NCBI GenBank assembly: GCA_026125285.1
Contig: JAHCLO010000006.1
Span: 186,001 to 250,000 of the forward strand
Reading direction: 5' to 3'
DNA: 64,000 nt
Source of the DNA: Verrucomicrobiia bacterium
GTDB lineage: Bacteria; Verrucomicrobiota; Verrucomicrobiia; Limisphaerales; JADLHS01
The stretch's first letter is position 1, and each line of letters opens with the position of its first letter. The translations under genes were made by a program, and so were the position numbers. This document shows positions 53,264 to 62,937 of this stretch, piece after piece. The notes under the pieces were generated by a model that had not been told where the DNA came from, made no database searches, and saw only the letters and a list, made by a program, of their open reading frames with translations.

Positions 53264-54377
53264 CCAAACCGTCCATCGCATACCGGGCGAGCGCGTCATC
53301 CTTGTCCGTGCAAAGAATCAACCCCACCGGCGGATGTTCGCCGGGCTTCATCCAGTGTGCGCGTGCGTAGTTGCAGTAAAGGTTCATTTGCCCGACGTCG
53401 GCATGGACGAGTCCGCCGATCTTCAGGTCAATGATGACCAGGCAGCGCAGTCGCCGGTGGAAGAACAGGAGGTCCACGCGAAACCATTCGTGGCCGATGC
53501 GCAGCCGACGTTGGCGGGCGACGAACGCGAAATCATCACCGAGTTCCAGCAGGAATGCTTCGAGGTGTCGAATCAGTGCTGCCTCCAAGTCACTTTCGGA
53601 GTATTCGTCCTTCAGGTTCAGGAATTCCAGGACCAGAGGGTTGCGGATTTCCTCGTCGGCGGAGACAGCATCGCCCGGCCTTGGTTTTTCACCCTTGAGC
53701 AGCAGGGCCGACTTGTTCTTCGACAGTGCGGCGCGCTCGTAAAACTGCGCGTTGATCTGCCGGTCAAGCTGACGCACCGACCAGCCACCCGCCAAAGCTT
53801 CACGTGTGTAGAATTCGCGAGCCAACGCGTTCCGAAGGCGCAGGAGGCGGACGTAATGCGTCCACGGCAGCGGAAATGCCTGAGCAATCCGACCGAGGCG
53901 TTCAAGAACGAACGACCGCGTGGCCGAGTGGGGATGGCTGAATTCGTCAATCGCTGATTGGCCAATTGGGGCAATCACCAGGCTCTTGGCAGATTCGTCA
54001 ATCAGTGATTGACGAATCGGAGATTCTCCAATCACCGATTGGATTTTATCCGTAAGCGCATGCGTCGCGTAGAATTGCCGCATGGTGCGAAGTTGGATGA
54101 TCCCGAATCCGCGCCCGAATCTTCGCGTGAGGTCGCGGGACAAGCCTTCGAGTAATGCCTCGCCGTATCCCGCGCGTTTCGAGCCCGCTTGCTCATGCTC
54201 CACGATCCGCCGGCCAATCTCCCAATACGTCGCCGTCATCAACGAGTTCACCACCCGTGCCGAGGCGCGCCGGGCCGCGTCGAGCAACTCAACCACCCCA
54301 GCCAGGACTTCGTTGTAGTCGCTCGGTTTCGTCGGGACTGTTTTCCGGTTTTTCGGTTTGGCGCTCGGTTTACTCAT
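53264..54377 (-). pseudogene. yhcG: 5' part of yhcG/DUF1016 nuclease gene, interrupted by IS21
   Basis: From an ATG at 54377 (54416 also possible). The N-terminal DUF1016 domain is clear: TATYWEIGRRIVEHEQAGSKRAGYGEALLEGL, SRDLTRRFGRGFG and LRTMRQFY. The PD-(D/E)XK domain has FRVDLLFFHRRLRCLVIIDLKIG (D...D-x-K) and GEHPPVGLILCTDKDD, then the frame meets the IS at DG-L. YhcG proteins are DNA-binding nucleases associated with defence and restriction loci. A short linker (about 150-185) has a degenerate tandem repeat of an IG-SPI-QS-ID motif. The open frame continues into IS sequence and ends at 53196. Confidence 0.85.
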
Positions 54378-54714
54378 GGGAACTGTCACTGCGGGTTGAA
54401 TATGATCGGTTTGCATGGGATTGGCGAGCCATTCGGCTCGGGCTTGGACAACGCGATGAAACCCCTCTCGATTGTATGGCGGCGTCGGTCGCGTCAAGGT
54501 AGTGCGCCCCGGCTGCCCCCGCCTCCACCTTGACCCGCCCGCCGCCGCCGGGGAGTTTTGCCTTTAGGTTTTCATCGCGGAAGTGTGTCGTCGCGGGGCG
54601 ACGGAAGGTGAAAAAATCACTGAAATCAGGGCAACTCCTGCTATGCTTTTGCCCGGGACTCGTGTTAAATGGGCCAGAATTCACGTTCAATGGTCGAAGT
54701 GCAAAACATCTGAC

Positions 54715-55539
54715 GTGAGAACCACGATTCAAAAGTCCTGGTATCGAAACGGTCTGCTCCGCGAACAAATGCCTCTCCGAAACGGTCACCGGCATGGCGT
54801 TGCCCGTGTCTGGCACAAGAACGGACGCCTCGCCTCCGAGGAACGCTACGCCGATGGACTGTTGCATGGCGTCTGCCGCCAATGGAGTGAAACGGGCCGA
54901 CTGCTCGGCAAATACCGCATGGTTCAAGGCACGGGTGTGCAGCGCGCATGGCATGATAACGGCAAGCCTCAGATGGAATTGTCCACCGTGCGAGGCGAGT
55001 TCTGCGGGCGCAGCCGAAGCTGGTTGAGTGACGGAACGCTCCTGTCGGACGACATCTATCTCCGGGGTAAACTGGTCAGCGCCGACGAATACCGCGCGGC
55101 GGCAGCGAAGGACAAGTCGTTGCCGAGGCTTGGCAGGGTGGCGAAGGCGGTGAAGCCGGTGTCGGAGAAACACATTCACCGAGTTTTCGTCGCCGGGCTG
55201 CTGGCCAAGCCCAATCGGTTCGAGTCTCGATCCTGGCTGGAAAGCGGACGCGGCGACAAGAAGGCTCGATCGCTGGGCCGATTCAAGCGCGAGAGTGACG
55301 CGGCGAAGTTCGTCGCCGCACTCTACGACGCCGGCGCGACCGAGGTGATCGCACCCGACGTTTACCGCAGCAAGAAGGGCGACGAGTTTGCGGATGCCTT
55401 GCTGGTGCGCCTGCCGAAGTCTCCCGCCAAACGGAAGGCGATCCGCACGGTCTGCGCCCAGCTTCAAAAGCGAAAGCTTGGAGCAGTGCAGCCGGACGTG
55501 GACATCGGCGAGACGCATCTGTTCCTCTCCTTGGCCTGA
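54715..55539 (+). CDS. MORN-like repeat protein (YwqK-type)
   Basis: About 274 residues from a GTG at 54715 (earlier ATGs in frame at 54583 or 54640 would add a poor leader). At least four repeats of the GxLxxExxxxNGxxHGxxxxW type occur in residues 10-110 (WYRNGLLREQ; NGHRHGVARVWHKNGRLASE; WSETGRLLGKY; WHDNGKPQMEL). The C-terminal half is basic and helical with FKRESDAAKFVAALYDAG. MORN repeats of this kind often mediate membrane or protein binding. It converges with a Clp-like gene, with which it shares an intergenic gap of one base. Upstream 54498-54714 shows no gene. Confidence 0.65.
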   Translation: MRTTIQKSWYRNGLLREQMPLRNGHRHGVARVWHKNGRLASEERYADGLLHGVCRQWSETGRLLGKYRMVQGTGVQRAWHDNGKPQMELSTVRGEFCGRSRSWLSDGTLLSDDIYLRGKLVSADEYRAAAAKDKSLPRLGRVAKAVKPVSEKHIHRVFVAGLLAKPNRFESRSWLESGRGDKKARSLGRFKRESDAAKFVAALYDAGATEVIAPDVYRSKKGDEFADALLVRLPKSPAKRKAIRTVCAQLQKRKLGAVQPDVDIGETHLFLSLA

Positions 55540-55540
55540 A

Positions 55541-56449
55541 TTAGAACACGCAGAGGCGGTCGTGCAGTTCGTCGTGCGCGAGGATACCGCAGGCGGGACG
55601 ACCAGTGAGCAGACATTCCGCCACCGCGTCGCCGACGAGCTTCTCCACGGCATCGCGCATCGGACGAGCGCCGAGCTTCGGGTGAAATCCCTTGCGCACA
55701 AGAAACGGCAACGCCGTTTTGTCGAGTTCGATCCTGTGACCGCGCGCGGCGAGGAATTCGATTTCGCGGGACAAGAACTTCTCCGCAATCTCCAACTGGT
55801 GTTCGTAGCTCAGGCGATGGAACACGAGCTTCTCATTCACGCGCGCGAAGATCTCCGGGCGCAAGGCTTGTTGCGCACGGGTGAGGACGTGGCGTTCCAG
55901 CGTGGCTTCGTTCGAGTGCTGGAGGCTCATCAGTTCCGCCGAACCAATGTTTGACGTGAGCCACACGTAAAACCCGCTGAAGTCGAGCGTCTGGCCGGTC
56001 GCCACCGTGAGCCGGGCGGCATCGAGCAGTTGCAGCAGAATGTCCAGCACGCGGGGGTGCGCCTTCTCCGCTTCGTCGAACAGAAGCGAACCCTCCGCCG
56101 CGCGTTCGCGCACCGCTCCGAGGTAGCCGATTTCTCCGAGTCGTGCGCCCAGCAGCAGACCGAGGGCTTCCTGATTCTGAAACTCCGACATGTCGAAGCG
56201 GAACAGCTTCCCTTCGCCAAACACGTGATTCGTGGCCACGACCACCGTCTCAGTTTTGCCCACGCCGGTTGGCCCGAGCAGCAGGAAGCTGCCGCGTGGC
56301 CGTGATGGTTTCGTGAGGCCGAGTTCGCCCCGGCGAACAGCGGAGACGATTCGAGGAATCGTGTGGGACTGGCCGCGGATTTCGCGCGGCAACAACACGT
56401 CGAGTTCCTGGAGGTTGGCAAGCTTGTGCGAGTCTGGTGTTTTGTTCAT
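55541..56449 (-). CDS. ClpA/ClpB-type AAA+ ATPase, single D2-like domain
   Basis: 302 residues, much shorter than full Clp proteins. Walker A is FLLLGPTGVGKTETVVV (about 44-60), Walker B is GSLLFDEAEKAHPRVLDILLQ (about 106-126), sensor 1 is YVWLTSNIGS, followed by EIFARVNEKLVFHRL and the D2 C-terminal PKLGARPMRDAVEKLV. Only the second ATPase domain is present and no N-domain. It may unfold or disassemble a target encoded by the element; the target is unknown. Confidence 0.85.
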   Translation of the reverse strand: MNKTPDSHKLANLQELDVLLPREIRGQSHTIPRIVSAVRRGELGLTKPSRPRGSFLLLGPTGVGKTETVVVATNHVFGEGKLFRFDMSEFQNQEALGLLLGARLGEIGYLGAVRERAAEGSLLFDEAEKAHPRVLDILLQLLDAARLTVATGQTLDFSGFYVWLTSNIGSAELMSLQHSNEATLERHVLTRAQQALRPEIFARVNEKLVFHRLSYEHQLEIAEKFLSREIEFLAARGHRIELDKTALPFLVRKGFHPKLGARPMRDAVEKLVGDAVAECLLTGRPACGILAHDELHDRLCVF

Positions 56450-56585
56450 CGCCTACCTTTAGCAGGGACATCCCCGCACCTTGTGTCCCTCCTACACCCG
56501 GCTTTCTGCCCTTTGCTTCATGCTGCGTCCCGTGATCAGCGCGGTAGTCGCTGCTCAACGACAAAAAAACAAAAACACGACTCGT

Positions 56586-56948
56586 ATGAAGCTCATCAAA
56601 CACATCAAACCCCTCGGTCAGAAAATCCGCTTGCGGCTGCCATCGCTCCTCCTGGCTGCCGCGGTCCTCGCCCTGAACAGCACCTCCGCTTACGCGCAGG
56701 CGTTCAACTCCACCGAACTCAAAACCGGCATCAGCAACAGCCTCGCCGTGATCATGATGTTCGGCTTCGTGCTCGGCATCTCATGCGTCATCTACGGCGG
56801 CTTCGCCATCCGGCGCGGCGACGTGGATCAGGGCAAGATGTCCATCATCGGTGGTGCAATCATCGCCGCCGCCCCGGCGGTCATCTTTGCCTTCTTCAAA
56901 ATCTTCGGCATCGACACCAACAGTACGGTGGGTGTGGGCAACTTCTAA
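56586..56948 (+). CDS. VirB2/TrbC-like major pilin of the conjugation system
   Basis: 120 residues. A long N-terminal signal region ends near TSAYAQA, followed by two hydrophobic helices (about 53-73 and 88-108) with a short charged loop (RRGDVDQGK), the classical VirB2/TrbC layout. The gene begins the Trb/VirB operon at 56586, after a 136-bp divergent gap (56450-56585) shared with the Clp-like gene. Confidence 0.78.
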   Translation: MKLIKHIKPLGQKIRLRLPSLLLAAAVLALNSTSAYAQAFNSTELKTGISNSLAVIMMFGFVLGISCVIYGGFAIRRGDVDQGKMSIIGGAIIAAAPAVIFAFFKIFGIDTNSTVGVGNF

Positions 56949-56987
56949 TCTCGCCAAACGACCTGCCACCCGCCGCCCCGAGCCACC

Positions 56988-57326
56988 ATGAAAGCCGAAC
57001 TCCGCCTGACCGACACCAACGCCGCATCCGACTCCAAAGGCCGGACGTGGGGATTGGAGGGCGGCTTGTTCTGGTGGCTCGTGGGCGGCATCGGCGTGGG
57101 CATCACGATGTTCTTCGTGTTCCTCGTAATACTGAAGTCATCGTTGCTCACGTCTCTGGGCGTGGCGCTCGTTCCGGTGGGGCTGTGCCTCGCCTACATC
57201 TTCGGCCTGCGGCAGGGCAAACCGCCTGGCTACGACCGCGACATTTTCGAGCGCGTGTTCACTGGTGGCGGTTTTGCCCCCGAACCTCCGCGCCTCACGC
57301 ATCCACTCGCAAAGGACCTGCCATGA
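56988..57326 (+). CDS. VirB3/TrbD-like inner-membrane protein
   Basis: 112 residues with two membrane helices (about 29-49 and 53-72) and a short tail. Position between VirB2-like and VirB4-like genes, with size and two helices near the N-terminus, matches VirB3/TrbD. The stop overlaps the next start (ATGA). Confidence 0.65.
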   Translation: MKAELRLTDTNAASDSKGRTWGLEGGLFWWLVGGIGVGITMFFVFLVILKSSLLTSLGVALVPVGLCLAYIFGLRQGKPPGYDRDIFERVFTGGGFAPEPPRLTHPLAKDLP

Positions 57327-57589
57327 GCCGCTACATCTTTGAACAACTCGACACCGCCGACCAGGCGCTGCGTGAGAATCTCCACCGGAACGACCTTGAC
57401 CCCACCGCGCGCGCACACATGGAGCGCGCCTTGGCCCACGTCCGCGAAGCCTACGTCGCGACGAACGAAATCGGCAAGGCGCGCTCCGTCCAGCGACTCG
57501 TGGGAGACCTGGAGAAAGTGAATCACATCGTGGCGAAGGTCCGCCGCCGGGAACGTCCCGCCGTCATCAGTAAATCCATCCGAGTCTGA
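57323..57589 (+). CDS. Small coiled-coil protein in the trb operon
   Basis: 88 residues, ATG at 57323 overlapping the previous stop. It is helical (IFEQLDTADQALRENLHRND; AHMERALAHVREAYVATNEI) with a basic end (KVRRRERPAV). No signal or membrane segment. It is placed between VirB3- and VirB4-like genes, so it probably belongs to the secretion operon; no specific family recognised. Confidence 0.6.
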   Translation: MSRYIFEQLDTADQALRENLHRNDLDPTARAHMERALAHVREAYVATNEIGKARSVQRLVGDLEKVNHIVAKVRRRERPAVISKSIRV

Positions 57590-57592
57590 CCT

Positions 57593-60328
57593 ATGTTCGA
57601 ACGCGCACCCAACGGCTTCTTCACCCACGACCTCATCGTGTTCAACCACCTGCGGCGGGGCGGTTACGTGTCGAAGGGCATCATCTTCGAGTCGCCCGAC
57701 CTGACGAACAGCCCGATTGCAGACCTGAACGACTTCCAGGACCAACTCTGTCTCTTGCTGGCGTCCCTCCACGAAAACCAGCGGCTACAAGTGCAATACT
57801 TCTGCGATTCCGACTATAAGGGGGAGTTGCTGCGTTACCAGCAGGAGACAGAGCGCTTTTCCAACGTCTGGACCAAGCGCGCCCGCAACGAACGCTTCGC
57901 GCGTTATTGGCAGGCGATGTCCGAACGCAAACTCCGCCGCCAGCGCGTCATCTTCTACATCTCCCGGGCACTGGAGAACGTGCCGACCAAATTCCAAACC
58001 GCCGCTGCCCGCCGCGATTACTACCAGACGCTGCTCGAACAGCTTCAGACCGAGTTCGAGCATGTTCACCGCCTACTACTCGAAATCTTCGGCTCAGCCG
58101 GGGCACGGGTGCTGGCCATGACGGATGCCGACCACTTCCGCCACTACAAGCGCTTCCTCAATCCGTCGCTCAACGACCGGTTCGACTACGATCCGGCGGA
58201 GGGCTTCGCGCCCGAGCTTTCGATTCAAGAGAATTGCTGGCACAGCGAGGGGAATGGGCAGTCCGACTTCGGCTTCTTCCTCGATGGCCACTACCACTCG
58301 CTCGTCGTCCTGACCCGCTGGCCGCGCACGACGTATCCGGGCATCATTCAACGCCTCACCAATCTTCGTCTCCTGGACTACACCATCACGGTGAACATTG
58401 ATCCGTTGCCCATCACCAAGGAGATCAGCAAGGAGGAGAAGGAGCACGACCGCGTGGCCGGTGACTACGCCAGCGAAAAGAAAATCTCCCTGCTGACGGT
58501 GATGGAGAAGAAGCAGAAGAAGATTCACGCGCTGATGCAGGGCCAGACCATTCCGTTCCATGCCATGTTCGCCATCCGTGTCTGGGACAAGACTCGCGAC
58601 GGCCTCAACGCCAAGGCTGGGGCAATCAAGAACGCCATTAACTCGATGAACGCGGCCCAATACTTCGAGAGCAATCTGCCCAGCGCCTCGAAGAATCTGT
58701 TTTTCCAGACTTGGCCCGGCTGGACGTGGGGACGCTACGAACACCGGAAGCTCTACGCCGAGCATCGCTTCCTCGCCGACATGCTCCCGGTCACCAGCAC
58801 GTTTACCGGCCACCTGGCGACCGCCGAGGCGATTTACGACGGCCCGGCCAACAATCTGGTCGGCATCCAGACGTTCTCCGGCGGCAAGGATTCCGCGTCC
58901 CCGCAGCACGCCGTGTTGCTCGGGATGTCGGGTGCTGGCAAATCCGTGACCGTCTGTGACCTGCTCACCCAAACGGAAGGCTACTTCGGTTACACCGTCA
59001 TCATCGAGGAGGGACTCAGCTACGGGATCTACACCGCGACGGTCGAAGAAGGCGCGCGGCCCATCATCATTCACCCGGACGGCGACCTGACCATCAACTA
59101 CCTCGACACGAAGGGGCTGCCGCTCACGCCCGATCATCTCTCCGCCTCGACCGCACTTGTCGCCCGGATGATCGGCACGAGTGCCCAGGAGGACAAACAG
59201 ATGCTCCGCCAGGCGCAGATCGCCAAGTATCTGAATCTGCTTTACGAGGATTCCTTCCAGGACTGGCAGAAGAAGCGGCACGACCAGTTGCTCGTCATTG
59301 CCCGGCACGCTCTGGCACTCCAACAGTTTCGGGCCGAGCGGATGCCGCCCGGCGCGACCAGCCTCGAAACCTTCGCCGATTTCCGCGATTGGCGGGCCGT
59401 CAACCCCGCCGAGGCGGAAGCCTACCTGGCACAGTTCGACGAAGCCGAGGCGTTGAAGTTCCTGAAAGAGCCGAAGACCAGCAAGGAAGTCCGCAACCTG
59501 GCGTTCGCCTATTTCACGCCCGAGGAGTTCCCGACGCACCGGATGCTTCAGGAATTGATGATGCTCGACCCGATGGGCGCGGAGCGCGACCAGATCATGG
59601 AAATTGCCACGCTCATCCTGCCGTGGTGTCGCGACGGCAACTACGGCTGCCTGTTTGACGGCACGAGCAACCTGTCCCTCACGGGCAAGATCGCGCACTT
59701 CGAGTTGGGCTACATCCCGGAGTCGGCAAAGGAACTGAAAGCCGCCGCTGGATTTCTCATCACCAACCACGCGCGCAAGCACATCATGACGCTCCCGCGT
59801 GCGATTCGGAAACGGAACATCTACGAGGAGGTTGCCCGCTTCCTCGACATTCCCGGTGGTCAGGAAATCGTCCAGGAATCCTACGCCCAGCTTCGCAAGT
59901 TCAACTGCTGGAACATCTCCATCGTGCAGCAATACGCGCGGTTCAAACAGTCGCGCATCCGCTCTGCCGTGTTCGGGAACAGCCGCCAATTCTTCATCAT
60001 GCGGCAGAACGACCGTGCCGACCTGGACGACATGGGTAAGGACATCGCGCTGCCCGAGGTGACGCAGCACGCGATCATGAACTACCCGCTGCCCGACCAT
60101 CAGCCCGGCGAGAAGTATTCGCCGTTCACCTATCTGCACACCGACTCGGCACGCAACATCTGCGGCACGGTCCACAACGTCGCCTCGCCCGAGATGCTCT
60201 ACTGCTCCAGTTCGAGCGGTGAACACTTCGACCGCCGCGCCCGCGAGCTTCGCCAGAGCCCCAGTGTCGTTGAGGGAATCATTCTCCACGCCAACCGCCG
60301 CAAAGACGGCAACACCAAACACCACTGA
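57593..60328 (+). CDS. trbE: VirB4/TrbE conjugation ATPase
   Basis: 911 residues, full length. Walker A is LLGMSGAGKSVTVCDLL (about 442-458). TrbE/VirB4-type features include the N-terminal VFNHLRRGGYVSKGI, a mid segment HYKRFLNPS, and the C-terminal NCWNISIVQQYARF and FIMRQNDRADLDDMGKD. VirB4 ATPases power pilus assembly and substrate transfer. The gene follows the small coiled-coil gene by 3 bp. Confidence 0.9.
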   Translation: MFERAPNGFFTHDLIVFNHLRRGGYVSKGIIFESPDLTNSPIADLNDFQDQLCLLLASLHENQRLQVQYFCDSDYKGELLRYQQETERFSNVWTKRARNERFARYWQAMSERKLRRQRVIFYISRALENVPTKFQTAAARRDYYQTLLEQLQTEFEHVHRLLLEIFGSAGARVLAMTDADHFRHYKRFLNPSLNDRFDYDPAEGFAPELSIQENCWHSEGNGQSDFGFFLDGHYHSLVVLTRWPRTTYPGIIQRLTNLRLLDYTITVNIDPLPITKEISKEEKEHDRVAGDYASEKKISLLTVMEKKQKKIHALMQGQTIPFHAMFAIRVWDKTRDGLNAKAGAIKNAINSMNAAQYFESNLPSASKNLFFQTWPGWTWGRYEHRKLYAEHRFLADMLPVTSTFTGHLATAEAIYDGPANNLVGIQTFSGGKDSASPQHAVLLGMSGAGKSVTVCDLLTQTEGYFGYTVIIEEGLSYGIYTATVEEGARPIIIHPDGDLTINYLDTKGLPLTPDHLSASTALVARMIGTSAQEDKQMLRQAQIAKYLNLLYEDSFQDWQKKRHDQLLVIARHALALQQFRAERMPPGATSLETFADFRDWRAVNPAEAEAYLAQFDEAEALKFLKEPKTSKEVRNLAFAYFTPEEFPTHRMLQELMMLDPMGAERDQIMEIATLILPWCRDGNYGCLFDGTSNLSLTGKIAHFELGYIPESAKELKAAAGFLITNHARKHIMTLPRAIRKRNIYEEVARFLDIPGGQEIVQESYAQLRKFNCWNISIVQQYARFKQSRIRSAVFGNSRQFFIMRQNDRADLDDMGKDIALPEVTQHAIMNYPLPDHQPGEKYSPFTYLHTDSARNICGTVHNVASPEMLYCSSSSGEHFDRRARELRQSPSVVEGIILHANRRKDGNTKHH

Positions 60329-60333
60329 CCGAT

Positions 60334-60759
60334 ATGAAAACGAAACTCATCACCAACTCATCCAGACTCATTCTGCTCGCCCTGGTCACCGGCTTGATTG
60401 CCGGTTGCTCAGCGACACGCCCCATCAGCGACGTGGCACTCGGCGCGGGCGGCGCTTATCTCGGCCACGAACTCTCCGACGGTGATCCGCTCATCACCGC
60501 CGCTGGCGCGGCGGGCGGAGTCATCGTCAGCGAGACGCTGCACTACGCCGCCAAGAAGCAGGCGGAGAAGGCTTACGCCACCGGCTACGACAAAGGTAAG
60601 AGCGACGCGGTCAAGCAGCAGTATTGGCTCTATGTATCCATGCAGCGCCAACGCAACCAGGTCGGCAGCGTCCGCCTTTACCCCGTGCAGTTGCCGGAAC
60701 AGCGGATTGACGGGGTAACGTTCCAACCATCAACAAAACTGCTCCGCATTGAGGAGTAG
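60334..60759 (+). CDS. Lipoprotein in the trb operon
   Basis: 141 residues with a signal peptide and lipobox (LIAGCSA, Cys about 25), a Gly/Ala-rich segment (ALGAGGAYLGHELSDGDP and GAAGGVIV) and a mixed C-terminus (VGSVRLYPVQLPEQRIDGVTF). It starts 5 bp after the VirB4 stop, so it is cotranscribed. It may be a TrbH/TrbK- or VirB7-like component; the exact family was not established. Confidence 0.7.
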   Translation: MKTKLITNSSRLILLALVTGLIAGCSATRPISDVALGAGGAYLGHELSDGDPLITAAGAAGGVIVSETLHYAAKKQAEKAYATGYDKGKSDAVKQQYWLYVSMQRQRNQVGSVRLYPVQLPEQRIDGVTFQPSTKLLRIEE

Positions 60760-60864
60760 CAATGGCGGAGTGTGATCCGAACGACATTGAGCCTCGCTGC
60801 CGCACAGAGAACCGTTTTCGCGTTGGGCGCGAACATGGTCGGCGCAGGTGCAATGATTCTTGGA

Positions 60865-62631
60865 TTAGTGTGGTAGGGTGGCAATCCGAGTGCCACGAAG
60901 TTTCCTTCCGTTCCAGAAGACAATCACGCCGGTCGTCTGGCCCTTTTTGTTCCGAACGAACGTAAGTCGCAAAGCTTCAGAAACGTCGAAGCCCGGAATG
61001 AAGCTGGTTTCGCTTACCGGAAAGATTTCTTCGACTCCCAAGCCACGGACTCGGGCAATGAGGTGGCTTCCCCAATTATCTTTGTCGTGAGAGATGTTGA
61101 GAGTTGGTCCAATGCGAATCAGCCCGAATAGAAGCGTCTTTCGGTATTGTCCGACAAAGCCATCGTATATCTCCGGATCAACTTGAATCGGAGCGGTTGG
61201 TTCGGGAACGTCTCCGGAAATCTTGGCCAAATTGAGAGAACCTTGGAAACCCGACAGAGTGCCCAGACTGGTGAAGACCAATTGTGGAGGCGTCCCGTTC
61301 GAGGTGGAGTGAAATACAGTTTGCACCTCCCGAAATTCATTCCGAAACACCGATTTCGTTTGAGGATAAACTTCAAAACTCGGAATACGCACGCGTTGGC
61401 CTGGCACACCGATCCATTGGATCAGCAGCCGTTCACCCACACGGCGAACGGTGCAAGTATCGGCCTCCTTATCGAGCTGATACGTCCCAACGAGACGGTC
61501 ATAGCTGGCTGGATCAAACGGAATGCTCTCGGCGGGTTTTGGCGAGCGCCCGTTCAGCAACGCTTTCCAGACTCCCGGAACGAACGTGCCCGCGTTCGCG
61601 CAGTTGGAAAGGACAACCACGCCCCGTCGCTTCTTCACATCAAAAGCCAGTTCTGCCTGATACCCTTTGAGCAGTCCGCCGTGCTCGAACACGTCACCGT
61701 CACTTTCCCAAACCAGCGGTCGCTTGTCCCCTGACTCCAACAGGTGAAAGTCCATCGTTTTCCTCATGGTGGAACTCAACGAGGAATTTGTCAGCCCTGC
61801 GTATGAGGAGATAAATATGAGCAGGTCATTCGCCGTTGATCGGATCGAGCCCGCCCCGCGCAGATCAGGTAGAAACGAGTTCGTATTGTGTGGGGTCGGG
61901 GAGACAACCTGCACTCGATGACCCGGCATGGCGTGGGCCGCAGCGCGGTGCGCCTCCAAATCGGGTGGCACGGTGATGCACGTGTTGTTCATACCCAACG
62001 GCTGGCAGATCCGTTCCAGCACAAGCGTCTCGTAATCCTTTTCGGCTTTTCGGGCAATGAGGTGACCCAGCAAGCCGACTCCCAGATTGGAGTATACCCT
62101 CTGATTTCCAGGAGCGCCTTGAAGCCTGCAGCGAGACAAAAACGGGTAGAGATCGCCACTGGAATCCCGCGGCAGGCCCGAGGTGTGAGTGGCGAGATGA
62201 AGCAAGGTGATTTCCTTGCCTTGAAACGTCGGCATCCTGACGGAATCGGGCAGGAACTTCTGAACAGGGTCATTCAGCCTCATCTCTCCGCGCTCGACCA
62301 TGTCCTGCAGCAGCACAGCCGTGAACACTTTGGTGATCGAGCCGATTCCAAATAGCGTGTCGCCATCCACGTCACGGTCAGTGTTGTTGTCCAATTTCCC
62401 GTGGCAGACAACTCGCACGCCGGATTCGTCAACCAGGCCCACGGCAAGGCCGACCGTCTGCCGGTCGACCTCGATGTTGTCCTGCAGCATGGTCTTGATC
62501 TCCTGGTCTGTCAGCGTCGCGGCAGACTGAGCCCAAATTGCTAGGCATGAAGAAATCACGGTGAGAACAAGAAACATTCTTACCGTGCAAGCATTCCATT
62601 GTGGTTTAATCCGCCCGTTCATTAGGATCAC
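60865..62631 (-). CDS. Serine beta-lactamase-like hydrolase (class C / esterase family)
   Basis: Up to 588 residues (GTG at 62631; ATGs at 62622 and 62577 are alternatives, the last giving the tightest signal peptide). The S-x-x-K catalytic motif is in IGSITKVFTAVLL (about 95), the Y-x-N motif in VYSNLGVGLLGHLIARK (about 180), and an H-x-G type motif in VFEHGGLLKGY. The C-terminal about 250 residues form an additional beta-rich region. Penicillin-binding, D-aminopeptidase and esterase relatives share these motifs, so beta-lactam resistance cannot be assumed. It is antisense to, and interrupts, the trb operon between the lipoprotein and VirB5-like genes. Confidence 0.85.
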   Translation of the reverse strand: MILMNGRIKPQWNACTVRMFLVLTVISSCLAIWAQSAATLTDQEIKTMLQDNIEVDRQTVGLAVGLVDESGVRVVCHGKLDNNTDRDVDGDTLFGIGSITKVFTAVLLQDMVERGEMRLNDPVQKFLPDSVRMPTFQGKEITLLHLATHTSGLPRDSSGDLYPFLSRCRLQGAPGNQRVYSNLGVGLLGHLIARKAEKDYETLVLERICQPLGMNNTCITVPPDLEAHRAAAHAMPGHRVQVVSPTPHNTNSFLPDLRGAGSIRSTANDLLIFISSYAGLTNSSLSSTMRKTMDFHLLESGDKRPLVWESDGDVFEHGGLLKGYQAELAFDVKKRRGVVVLSNCANAGTFVPGVWKALLNGRSPKPAESIPFDPASYDRLVGTYQLDKEADTCTVRRVGERLLIQWIGVPGQRVRIPSFEVYPQTKSVFRNEFREVQTVFHSTSNGTPPQLVFTSLGTLSGFQGSLNLAKISGDVPEPTAPIQVDPEIYDGFVGQYRKTLLFGLIRIGPTLNISHDKDNWGSHLIARVRGLGVEEIFPVSETSFIPGFDVSEALRLTFVRNKKGQTTGVIVFWNGRKLRGTRIATLPH

Positions 62632-62937
62632 GATGTCTTCAATTCCGCTTCTATTGAGTCGAGGTTGGCCACCTGCGCTGCGTCTTAAACTGCCAGCACT
62701 CTTCCAGCAAGCGTGCCACCGAACAGATAGTTGCCAAATCTGGGCTGCCTAGAAAGCTGATTCTGGGACACCGACGGCCATTCGCCGGCTGCGATAGTTG
62801 CCGCGCTTCGGCCAAGCTTCGGACTTCTCCGCATCTTGCGCAGCACATACACCCTCGCGTCAGCTCGTGGTGGTAAATCTTCTCGCGTGATTGACGGCGT
62901 GTCGCCGCTAGTCCGCAAACATAACGAAAGGCACACC
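62632..62937. other. Gene-free stretch between the hydrolase and the VirB5-like gene
   Basis: 306 bp with no supported gene. It includes the divergent upstream regions of both neighbours. No repeats or clear promoter motifs were recognised. Confidence 0.3.

Noticed and set aside
58094..60325. Long minus-strand open frame of 743 codons inside the VirB4 gene
   Set aside because: Antisense shadow; the plus-strand frame has all VirB4 motifs.
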